Positions 10,401-22,400 of a stretch of 64,000 bases of DNA are shown in pieces. The stretch is from Eublepharis macularius. Lineage: Eukaryota > Chordata > Lepidosauria > Squamata > Eublepharidae. Below the pieces are notes generated by a model. That model ran no database searches. It saw only the letters and a list, made by a program, of their open reading frames with translations, and was not told the DNA's origin. The position numbers and the translations under genes are program-made. Position 1 is the first letter of the stretch. Each line of letters starts with the position of its first letter. Where the stretch lies: positions 35,076,001 to 35,140,000 of the forward strand of contig NC_072806.1 of NCBI RefSeq assembly GCF_028583425.1, written 5' to 3'.

Positions 10401-13400
10401 CGACTTTATCTGTGTAGGTATTCCCACCCTACTTTTCTGTCCCATGACGACCGCAAGTGGATTACAACAACATTCTCCCTTCCTCCATTTTCCCCTCACA
10501 ATAACAACTTGTGTGGTAGGCTAGACTGAGAGATGGTAGCTAGTCCAGTGTCATTCGATAGCTTCCATGGCAAAGTGGGGATTCAAACCTGTGTCTCTGA
10601 GCTCCTAGTCTAACACTCTAACCATGATGGTCTACTGGCTCTTACATAATAATTTAAAGCTGCCTATGATCTGCCATCATAAGCCATATTTGTGTTGTGT
10701 GAAGAATCTTGTTGCCTGTTACCAGGGCTCATTTCGAGGGGGAACGCACCGGAATGCCGTTCTGGCAGTTCCCCCAACCGTCAGGTGGCCCTGCCCACCT
10801 GACTTTTGGCCATTTTGGGCTGTTTCAGCTTTGATTGGGGCTGAAATGGCCCGGATCGGGTGCCGGGCCGTTTTGGGCCCGGTCTGGGCCGTTTTGGGCC
10901 CGATCCAGGCCAAAATGTTTCCAAAATGGCCATTTTGGGCCTGTTTCGGCCTGGATTGGGGCCCAAACAGCCCTGATCGGGCCACTGCCAGGTGGGGGAA
11001 CACTCCCCTGTCTGGCAGCAGCCAAATCCCGGCCATTTCGGCCTGATCAAAGGGTGTGGCATATGCTAATTATTTATGCTAATGAGTTCCTGCAGCTCTT
11101 TTTCTACGAAATGACCCCTGCCTGTTACCAAGGTTCAAACTAAACGTGTAGGTTTTGAGTCCAGGTTTCCTAAACCCAACTCGGGTTTCCCACAGCCTCA
11201 CAGCAGCTGTGGGGAATAGCTGTTAAAAATGAAGGACAGCCCAGAGGGCCTTAGAATGTCGTCATGGAGAGAGGAAGGACCCCTCAAGCCGTTTTCCAAA
11301 ATAAGCAAGCAGGGGATGTCTGTAATCTTGCTCCTCCATGTCTTCTTTTCTGCTGTTGATCTTATCTTGCAAAGAGCTTGTTCTGGGAACCAGAAACCTG
11401 TCCTTCACCCCCATTCCCACTGGAGCTGGAGGAAGGGACAGTCTCATCCAGATGATCTGTCCATCTCTGCCCGTCTCACAAAAGAAATCAAGATAGTCAA
11501 AGAAAATGACACCCAAAGAAGATGGCACACAAATTCTCAACATCTTCTGTTTTTTGTTCCTCTCCAAGCCCTGTTTTATATATGGGCAGTGAACAAATGA
11601 GAGCTCAAAAACTGTAAGTGGGTTCTGCGTAGAATTCACGTATAGTATTTAATTTCAGCCTTCGTACCACATGCACTCCAGTAATACTCAAATCTGAAAA
11701 CAGAAAGGTATGTGTGTGAAAGGGCACAGGGAATGAGAAAAAGGTGTTAATGATAAGTTGTCGATCGAAGGTGATGTTTATGATCCTCGAAGGCCACTGC
11801 CCAGTTTGGAGCTTGTGTGTGAAAAAAGATTGTAGGAATTAAGTGGCATCATGTCAGTATATTGTGGAGATCTGGGCGGAGAATGTAGCCCCACGTATGT
11901 ATGTTGTCAAAAAAAGGCATCACTGCTTCCAGGTAAAGATTGAAATCTTTTTAAGAATCAGGAAATTTCTGAGTTAAAATAAAAATGAGCGGCCAAGGGT
12001 TTCCCCTCCCCCTGAAAAAGTGACCCCCAATTCAGAGTTTGTGTTTTGTACACTGAGAGTCCCAGGCCAAACATCTGGCTTCTCCAGATGCAAGGATCTC
12101 CGGTATTGGGCTAGGAAAGACCTCTCCCCAAGATAGAAGGGAGATCCTGCCAATCAGATTACACAATACTGGGCTCACTGGACCAATGGACTAACTTGAT
12201 ATAAGGCCACCTCTGTATGGTCTCTCAGGGGGAATTCAGAAGCTTAATGGGGTTGTTTTAGACCATAGCGGCATCTACAAGCCGTTGGCTATTTTACTTC
12301 CGTTGTGCTGTAGTAGGAGTCCCCTATCATGCGGAGCATGTGGGTGCCATTAAATAAATAAATTTAAAATGTTTACATTGCCCTGATACTTAAATTGAGA
12401 ATTACCAGGCTGTGTTGGGACATGGTTGTGTGCTGCTCAACAACCAGTTAGCATACTGGGGGAAATCACATAAGTCCAAAGTTGCTACTCGTGCGGAGGC
12501 TGCCTGCTGTTTCTCAGCATGCTTTACTGTCCTGCTGTTATCGTTTCCCAGGCAACTTCTGCCAGGAAAATGGGGTTGATTCTCCCACCTCTGTGCCTTG
12601 GGTGAGATTGGATCACCCAACTCCTCGAGATACAGAGGCACAGCAGAACTAATTCACACTCTGCAGAGGCTGCCTGCTGCATCTCTGCATGCATGGACCA
12701 CTGCTTTGAGCCCCAATCAATGTCTCTTTCAGAAAACAAGGCCTAGGCTCCTTGTCCATTACACTCTGTAAAAGTAAACCTTAAGGGAGCCAGATGGAAG
12801 CGTGCCTCCAATTTCTAACTGAGAGAAGAAATAAATTTGAGCTGGTAAAACTGACTTGGCAGGGGGCTTTGCCTTGTAGATCTTTTCCTTTGTTAACCTG
12901 TTTTGCGCCACATGGCCTAAGCAGGAACAATCCCCAGAATAGCACGGGGCATGCCTGTCTTCCAGTTCAGTGTCCAGTTTATATTTAGCACACAGATCAC
13001 ACACCCAAGCAGTCATAAGGTGTTATCAGGTGGTGCTGTAATCCTGCTGCTCAAGGTAAATCACCCTGGGTCTGGGCCAGACCTTGTGGAGGAGATAGGA
13101 AGTCCAGGAGAACAACAATACTGGTGAGTCAGAAACAAAACGGTGCCAGCCCGAGTCAGTGCCTTTGCGTGTGGTGCAGAACTTGGAACGAATTTGCGAG
13201 CCTGTGTGCCTGGCTGAGGGTCAGAGTTCATCGGCGGTTGTTAACCCTGATAGCTGAGAATGGAACGTCCAGGTTTGGAGGCTGTCTATCTCAGAGTGCC
13301 CGATGCAGATGGTTGCAATTTCGTTTTGCCCCTGTGCTTTCTTTAACCTTATGGGGCTGCCTTCATGCAGTTTGGATCTTTGGTCCTTCTTGCAGAGTGT

Positions 13401-16400
13401 TGTCTACTCTGATCTACAGTGGCCCTTCAAGGTCTCAGGGTGGAGAAGTATTTCTCCTAGCAGCTGCTGGGCATCAAACCCTCGGCAGTCCCTTGAGCAG
13501 CGCCCTCTGCAGGAAAAAGGTAAAGGTGCAAGCACCAAGTCATTACTGACCCATGCGGGGGACGACACATCACAACGTTTTCTTGGCAGACTTTTTATGA
13601 GGTGGTTTGACATTGCTTTCCCCAGTGATCTACACTTTACCCCCAGGAAACTGGGCATTCATTTTACTGACCTCGGAAGGATGGAAGGCTGAGTCCGCCA
13701 GGATCGAACTCAGGTCGTGAGCAGAGCTTGGGCTGCAGTAGGAAAGACCCTTCTGTTTCAAGAGTCACTGCTACTCAACGTCAACCATAGCGATAAGGAC
13801 AGACCAGTGGTCTGATTTGGCACGAGGCAGCTTCATAGGTTTGGGAGGATGTTAGTTCTTTCTCTGTAAACATAGAATCATAGGGTTAGAAGAGACATCT
13901 AGGGTCATCTAGTCCAATCCCCTGCACAATGCAGGAAATTCACAAATATCTCCCTCCCCGCAGTGGCCCCTGCTCCATGCCCAGAAGATGGCAAAACACC
14001 ATCAGGATCCCTCGCCAAACTGGCCTGGGGAGAATTGCTACCTGACCCCCAGGTGTTGATTGGCATCACCCTGGGCATGGGAGAAGGGGCCACAAGAACT
14101 AAGCACTGATGTAACCCTTCCTGCCCTCCCTCTCATGATCTGCCCAGGTTCATAGAATCAGCATTGCTGTCAGATGGCCATCTAGCCTCTGCTTAAAAAC
14201 CTCCAAAGAAGGAGAGCCCACCGCCTCCCGAGGAAGCCTGTTGCACTGAGAGACTGCTCTAACTGTCAGGAAGTTCTTCCTAATGTTTAGCCAAAATCTC
14301 TCTTGATTTAATTTCAATCTGTTGGTTCTGGTCCAGCCTTCTGGGGCAGCAGAAAACTATCCCACGCCATCCTCTATAGGGCAGCTCTTCAAGTACTTGA
14401 AGATGGTTATATCTTTGCAGTCGTCTCCTATTCAGGCTAAACATACCATAAGAAAACAACCCTTCTATGTATGCTAGCCAAATTAGATTATGGTGATCAC
14501 GTCACATGGGACACACTGAGTCAAGCTGTTGGTCCCTCAAGGTCCGTATTGTCTGCTTTGACTGGCAGCGGCTCCCCAGGGCCATCAACTTTTCCAGTTA
14601 AGGATCCAAACGAGATCAACAAAGGGCCTGTATAAGCAAGTCCTCTTGAATTAACTGAGAACTATATAGCTTGTAGATAAGTGGCATGTTGATGCATAAA
14701 GCTTTAGCAAACCGCAAAACTAGTTTTTGCAAGTCCTTTATCAGGAGCTGGCACACACAAGGTCTCATAGATCAGGATGAGTAGCCGAATTTGTCTGTAG
14801 CAGTAGAAAAGAGCAAGAGTCCAGTAGCACCTAGAAGACTTCTTGTTAGTGACGGGCCATTTAGTTGAAAAAGAGCTGGATGAACTCATTAGCACAACTC
14901 ATTAGCATATGTCATGCCCCTTGACATCACCGGAAGTGTGTCATTAACATAACTGATTTGCATATGTCACGCTCCCTGACATCACCTATCCTGGCTGTTT
15001 TGGACCCAATCCTGGCCATTCAGGGCCCAAAATGGCCAAAAGTGGCTGAAAATGGCCAAAAAGGGCCCCCAAATGGTCAGGATCGGGCCACTGATGACCA
15101 GGAGAGTGATCCACCACCTGTCAGAGGCCTGATCCAGGCTGTTTTGACCCCAATCCAGGCCGAAACGGGCCCAAAATGGCCAAGTCAGGTGGGTGGGGCC
15201 ACCTGACGTGACCTCTTTGGGGAACTGCCAGAACTGCGTTCTTGTGCGTTCCCCCTCGAAATGAGCCCTGGTTAGTGATAGGATATGATAGAATTTTGTT
15301 AGTGATAGGATATGAGCTTTCGTGAGCTACAGCTCACTTCTTCAGATATACCTAGAATGTACATCCATCTGTCCTTATGCCTTGGAGAGTGGAGTGATTG
15401 CAGAAGCCGAATGATAATAGCCAGTGAATGACAATGGCAGGCGTGATTGAATAGGGTGGGGTATGCAGAGGGGTAGTAGGTGTGGAGAAATGAGCAGTAT
15501 TTCAGCAGTGTTTCTGTGTTTGGATTTATGCTGTTTTCAAGTTTCTACCACCCTTATACCTATTTGTTCTACAACCCTTATACCTATTTGTTCATTGAAC
15601 GTCCTAGCTGTTGATTCATTGACTTGGAATGTGTAAACCATGAATGAATGGTACCCCTCTGCATACCCCACCCTATTCAATCACGCCTGCCATTGTCATT
15701 CACCAGCTATTATAATTCGGCTTCTTCAACCACTCCTCTCTCTAAGATACAAGGATAGATGGATTCACATTCTAGTGGTATCTGAAGAAGTGAGCTGTGA
15801 CTCACGAAAACTCATACCCTACCACAAATTTTGTTAGTCTTATAGGTGCTACTGGACTCTTGCTCTTTTCTACAAGGTCTCATAGTGAGTAATACACACA
15901 AGAGGGCCCTGGCCTATTGCTTTACTGAACTGGCATAAATCTGCACATGGTTCACGCTTGGACTACTGGCAACTTTCCCTCTCTATCATTTCCCTGTCTG
16001 TAAAGCATCTCTCAATGTGCCCATAACAATGTTGGCATGCCATTCTGTTCACGTACTGGTTATTCTAGCATTCCACTTACCCTTCCAGTGTACCTTAAAT
16101 ATATCATTTTCTTTTAAGTGCCATATTTGGTTCCATACGGAGCCACGTTTGGTTCTGGAACCATAGGTTGCAACAGAGACCTCCGCTCCATGGTCTCAGG
16201 CAGTGGATTTTCCTATCATGTAATATCTTTTATCTGGAGATGCTAGGGTTTGAACTTGGGACCATTCGGCAAGCAAAACAGAAGCTCTGCCATTGAGCCA
16301 CACTCCCATAATTGTGTGCGTGCGTAGAGATAGGGCCTGCACATTGTAAAGTGTTGAGAGGAACATTGTGTGCGCACACCCTATTGAAACCCCTGTCGAT

Positions 16401-19400
16401 GGCAGCTAGACCATCCAGACATAGGGGCAAATTTTGCACATGCTGCGATAAAGTCCCCCCCCCCCCCAATCTAGTCAATGCTTCCCTTCATACTGTGGGA
16501 GACAGCATCTATGAGCAGTTGTCTTAGAGAGAAATTTACTGGCAGAGGAGAAAATAAATGGTTGCATTTAGAGCTTCCTGGGGACCCAAGTAAGAGAACT
16601 CGACCTGGGCTTGTCCAACTCTGTCCATGTTTGGGTTTTGCTTTTTGATGTGCCAGAGGAGTGGGGGCAGATTTTTATGTGAGCGTACGCCCTTGTTGAC
16701 TTCCAGCAGGGCTGGTTGAGCCCTTTCTCAAAATGATTAAGCGAGTTTCAGGCATAGACTGTGAGTATAATTAATCACCGTGATGATTTCTTCCAAATCC
16801 GGTGTTACGAAGTGGCAGCAAGTAAGCATTGCCAAAGCATCACTTCCATTCCAGGAGGCTCATAAATCAAACGGCTTTGGGCTGCCGAGACAGCTGGTGC
16901 CTGCCTTTTCTGCGAAAAGAGGGCTTGCTTGGCTCAGAAACTTGCTCTGATGAAGGCAGGGCTGTGTTTTTGTCTTGATGGCTCAGTGGGCGTTTTGGAA
17001 CAAAGCTTGTCGGGCTGTTCAGGCACTGGAAACAGTGCTCCTGGCTATTTGGGGGTTCCATGGAAGCTCACGGAGGGGTTCTCAAGGAAAAGACCACTAA
17101 TTCTGGCCGTTGTCTAGTGGGGTTGGTTGTCTGGCTGAGTCTTGGCTGCTGAATGGGGTGGTGGTGGTGCCGATACACGACAGGAACCCAGCTTGCCCTG
17201 CTGATCAATGGCATAGGAAGGGGCTGGAATCCCCTTTTGGGACTGTGCTTAATAAAAATCTGTCTATATGAAAGGGAAACCGTTTTCCCGACGACACACT
17301 TTTAATCCTGGTGCGCCTGCGCAGGAGCACCAGCATAAAAAGTGTGTCCTGGCCAGTGTGGCTTCCAGAGGGAGCCACTGCTGCGGGATAGTCAGGCAAG
17401 CCTGCCTGCCTCTCTGGAGGGAGCCACCGTTGTGGGATGGCCGGGCAAGCCCACCCTCCTCTCCAGAGGGAGCCACCACCACGGGAAGCCCAGCATTCCT
17501 GAGTTTTCTAGGGCCCGTTTTTTAAAAAACAGACTCTGTTGATAGTAATAATAATAACATTCAATTTATATCCCGCCCTTCAGGACAACTTAACACCCAC
17601 TCAGATTGGTTTACAAAGTATGCCATTATTATCTCCACAACAATCACCCTGTGAGGTGGGTGGGGCTGAGAGAGCTCCGAGAGAGCTGAGACTGACCCCA
17701 GGTCACCCAGCTGGCTTCAAGCGGGGGAGTGGGGAATCAAACCCGGTTTTACAGATTACAATCCTGCCGCTATTAAGTGACTGACCCAAGGTCACCCAGC
17801 TGGCTTCAAGCGGAGGAGTGGGGAATCAAACCCGGTTTTACAGATTACAATCCTGCCGCTATTAAGTGACTGACCCAAGGTCACCCAGCTGGCTTCAAGC
17901 GGAGGAGTGGGGAATCAAACCCGGTTTTACAGATTACAATCCTGCCGCTATTAAGTGACTGACCCAAGGTCACCCAGCTGGCTTCAAGCGGAGGAGTGGG
18001 GAATCAAACCCGGTTTTACAGATTACAATCCTGCCGCTATTAAGTGACTGACCCAAGGTCACCCAGCTGGCTTCAAGCGGGGGAGTGGGGAATCAAACCC
18101 GGTTTTACAGATTACAATCCTGCCGCTATTAAGTGACTGACCCAAGGTCACCCAGCTGGCTTCAAGCGGGGGAGTGGGGAATCAAACCCGGTTTTACAGA
18201 TTACAATCCTGCCGCTATTAAGTGACTGACCCAAGGTCACCCAGCTGGCTTCAAGCGGAGGAGTGGGGAATCAAACCCGGTTTTACAGATTACAATCCTG
18301 CCGCTATTAAGTGACTGACCCAAGGTCACCCAGCTGGCTTCAAGCGGAGGAGTGGGGAATCAAACCCGGTTTTACAGATTACAATCCTGCCGCTATTAAG
18401 TGACTGACCCCAGGTCACCCAGCTGGCTTCAAGCGGGGGAGTGGGGAATCAAACCCGGTTTTACAGATTACAATCCTGCCGCTATTAAGTGACTGACCCA
18501 AGGTCACCCAGCTGGCTTCAAGCGGAGGAGTGGGGAATCAAACCCGGCTCTCCAGATTAGAGTCCTGCTGCTCTTAACCACTGCACCAAACTGGCTCTCA
18601 CGTTGTATAAAACAATTCAAATAAAACAAAGGGTGACAAGCACCATTTCCCGTTTCATTCCAGTTCGAAAGGCCTTCCAGAAAAGCAAGTTTTCAGTCCG
18701 GGCTTTTATTCACCCAGGCATTTAAATGGGCCGGATGCTCTCTGCCCCCTCCTTTCTTAGACAGGCACACGCCTGTGGAAAGAGTCTCTGCTCAAAGTCC
18801 AAGGTCTGAAAAGGGGGGTGTTTTTTTTTGACCAAATAGCGCACAGCTGCAGTCCAAGATGCTCTTTTGGCCTTGGATATTAGTCTATATTGGAGGGACT
18901 TTGCTATAATGAGACAAGTCTCGATGCTTCCATGTGAACTAGAAGGCTAGGTAGGGAGTACCTGGGGATGCAGAGATCTTTTGAGAAGGGTTAGAGTAGG
19001 GGAAGCTGGCGAAGGTGCTGGGCTAAAACACATTGGAGTGGGAAGATTGATTGGTTCTTTAAAATCATTAACTGACATTTTAAATAACAGTTGCAAGTTC
19101 CCTTAGGCACGCATCTTTTTTTTTTTTTTAATTTAAAGCCAGTTTGATTCTCTTCTGACATGTTGCATTTGCCTTTTTCTAGCTTCATTTCTCAAGATCC
19201 CTTTCTCTTTTGCTTTCATAATGGTGAAAAACAACTACCCTATAAGGCAGGCCAGCATTTTCATTCATGCATGGATTATACATTGCAAGTCAATGAATCA
19301 GCTGCTAGGACATTCAGTGAACAAATACAGTAAGGTACGGGTTGTAGAAATTTGAAAATAGCATAAATCTAAACACAGAGATGAAACACTGCTGATTTCT

Positions 19401-22400
19401 CCACAGCTACTACCCCTCTGCATATCCCACCTAATTCAATCACGCCTGCTTTGTCATTCACCGGCTATTGTCATTTACCTGCTATTGTCATTCGGCATCT
19501 GAAATCACTCCACTCTCCCAAGATATAAGGACAGATGGACTTGCATTCTAGCTGTATCTGAAGAATTGAGCTGTGACTCTTGAAAGCTCATATCCTACCA
19601 CAAATGTTGTTAGTCTTCTAGGTGCTACTGGACTCTTGCTCTTTTCTGGTGCTACAGACAGACTAACACAGCTATCCACCTTGCTGAAGAAAGCTTAAGT
19701 AATTAAACATGACATCTTTAACAATGCAGAAACTCCCCAGTAGGATTATATCTACATCAACAGACAGCACCCAGTAGAATAGTCTACAGTCCCTGTTGTG
19801 AATGGCTGAGAGAGTGGCTTTCTGGGATCATTAAGCAATCTAATGGCAGAGGTGAGGTTTGAACTGGGTTCTTCCTGGATCCTAGCTTGTTCACTCAGCC
19901 ACTATATGACCCTAGTTCTCTAAGGGTCAAACTAAATGTGCAGGTTTTTAAAGAGTTGGATGCAGGTTTCCCAGACACAACTCAGGTTCGCCACACAGCA
20001 GCTGTGGGGAATGGCTATTAAAAAATAAAGCAGAGCCCACATGGCCTCAGAACGTCGCTGGAGGGGGGGGGAGAGGAAGGGCTTTTGCCTCCCCCCCCCC
20101 AAGCTGTTTCCTGTGTCAAAATAGCAAGGGGGAAGGTATTTCTCTGTTTCTATTGCACAGAGTACACCATACGGAGCAGCAAAAGCAGAGACACTCCCAG
20201 TTGGCTATTTTGGAAAACAGTTTAAGGAGGAAGGGGAGGAGGGGAACCCAAGCTGGGTCTGGGGAACTTGAACTCGACTCTTTAAAAACCTGCATGTTTA
20301 GTTTGACCGTAAGCTCCTTGGAGGCAAGAGGCCAGTCATCTTTTCCTCGTGAAGCTAAGCTGTCCTTTAAAAGCGGCAGTAAATGGTCTGAGAGCTTCTG
20401 ATACTGCTGCGTTGCCAAAACTTTGCAGGAGCAGATTAGAACTTGGGTTAGGGCTTTTCTAGTTGTGGCTCTGTAGAATCATCTGTTTGAGACCCGACCA
20501 TGTACAGGCAATATGTTTTGCTTAAAGATGCTTTTAAAGTGTAGCTGAGAAGGTTCTCGCTATTTAGAGGACATGAGAGGACGGAGGCCTCCATGGGGCA
20601 TGTGTGACTGGCTGTTCGCAGTTTGAAGTGTCGCAGTCCGGTGTGTGGCAGGTGTTACCAAGTTGAAGGCAAGGAGGGGTCTGTGACAGAACTTGAATCA
20701 AAATGTCGGGTTTGAGTTGCTAAAGTTGGGAACAGCTGTTTATTTACTTCCTTCTTTCCTTTAGACCATACTTTTCTCCCTGATAGAGACCCAAAGTGGC
20801 TTACACTGATCTCCTCTTCATTTTATCTTTGCAACAACCTTGTGAGGTAGGTCAGGCCGAGAGTGTGTGATGGTCCAAGGTCATCCAGTAAGCTTCCATG
20901 GCTGCGTGGGGATTTGAATCTGGGTCTCCCAGATTCTAATGTGACAATCTACCCGCTAACACTATGCTAACACTGACATGTCTATATTTGATTTCCACCC
21001 TATCTTTCAAACCAGAAGAATCCCTCCACGGTTACTGATATAGAAGAGTAAAATGCCCATCCTTTCTGACATAGCGTGGCATCCTAGGGAAGCCCCAGTT
21101 CTCAGTTTCTGTCACCTGTCCATAGATAGAAAGGATAGAACGGGATGTGAATCAAAACGGGATGTAATGCGGGTACATTGTCGCATTAGAATCTGGGAGA
21201 CCCAGATTCAAATCCCCACTTAGCCATGGAAGCTTACTGGGTGATCTTGGACCATCACACACTCTCGGCCTGACCTACCTCACAAGGTTGTTGTAAGGAT
21301 AAAATGAAGAAGAGGAGATCAGTGTAAGCCACTTTGGGTCTCTATCAGGGAGGAAAGTATGGTCTATTATAATAATAATAAACATAAAAATAACACCAAC
21401 AACATTGGATTTTTATACTGTCCTTCAGGATGACATAACACCCCCTCGGAGCGGTTTACAAAGTATGTCATTATTATCCCCACAACAAAACACCCTGTGA
21501 GATAGGTGGGGCTGAGAGAGCTAGAAGCTGTGACTGACCCAAGGTCACCCAGCTGGCTTCAAGCGGACGAGTGGGGAATCAAACCGGGTTCTCCAGATTA
21601 GAGTCCCGTGCTCTTAACCACTACACCAAACTGGCTCTCCAGTTCAGAAGTTCTTGACTAGTGAACAGCGCGAGTGGTGAATTAATTTTCTTGTTTCGTC
21701 AGTGAGGCAGATCCTGGAATTCTGCTTCTCTTCTCCACTCCCCCTCCAGGCTGTGGGTCCAGACACCATGTGATTCTTCCTCTCTGGCTAGAAGTCCGTT
21801 GCACGTTCTGAGGCTGACATGTCTGAGACAGGGTTGTTTGTTCTTGTTAGTGTCAAACCACCAAAGCCCAGCAGCAGAGTGGAAGGAAAGCTTCCTCAGG
21901 GTTGTGGAGCTGGCTGAATGATCTCTTAAAGCCAGTCTTGGAGTATCTGCCCCCCCCCCTACATTTAGCATCATTTGATTAGGACAGGAGGATGTTTCAT
22001 CATAACGGGCAGGCAAGCCAGTTCTCAGAAGGGCAGAATTGCAAATTTATTTGTGTAAGAAAATATTTCCCTCCGGTCTTCAGCCACTACAGCATTCGGG
22101 TTATTGGCAAAACGTAAAAGCCATTTCCAGGAAATGAATGGCGGTTACAATCCACGGATCTGGTAGTACAACACAGCGGTAATAAAAAGCAAGATGTGCA
22201 ATCCAAAGAGCGAATTAAAAGGCCAGAAATAAACTGAAATTAGCAGCTGTAGGTATGAACCCATCCGATTATGAAAGCTGAAATATGAGAGAGAAGGAAG
22301 ACACTAAAATCTCCGTTCGGCACTGCTAATCTTCCAGCGGGGTTTGATCCAACTGCTGCTGGAAGCCCTCCAGAAAAGCACAGTTTTTACCCTCCCTAGG

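Larger units (their letters stand above)
14771..15871. mobile_element. Paired-arm hammerhead-bearing retroelement (family P2), hosting a hAT MITE
   Basis: Long complementary arms meet at about 15650. The exact 14-bp direct repeat ACAAGGTCTCATAG flanks the whole unit at 14757-14770 and 15872-15885. The left arm is split by the hAT MITE at 14853-15270. Each arm carries a CTGAAGA...GAAA hammerhead-like core. A single long arm of the same family lies at about 19240-19690. Confidence 0.65.

Noticed and set aside
10624-11143. Open frames of 90-140 codons in both strands of family a MITEs
   Set aside because: They arise from the GGCCATTTTGGGCC-type repeats and recur in every copy in several frames. 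They encode low-complexity Gly/Pro/Trp text.
17684-18585. CRISPR-like array
   Set aside because: The units are tandem and contiguous, with no unique spacers, in vertebrate DNA, and they derive from a SINE.
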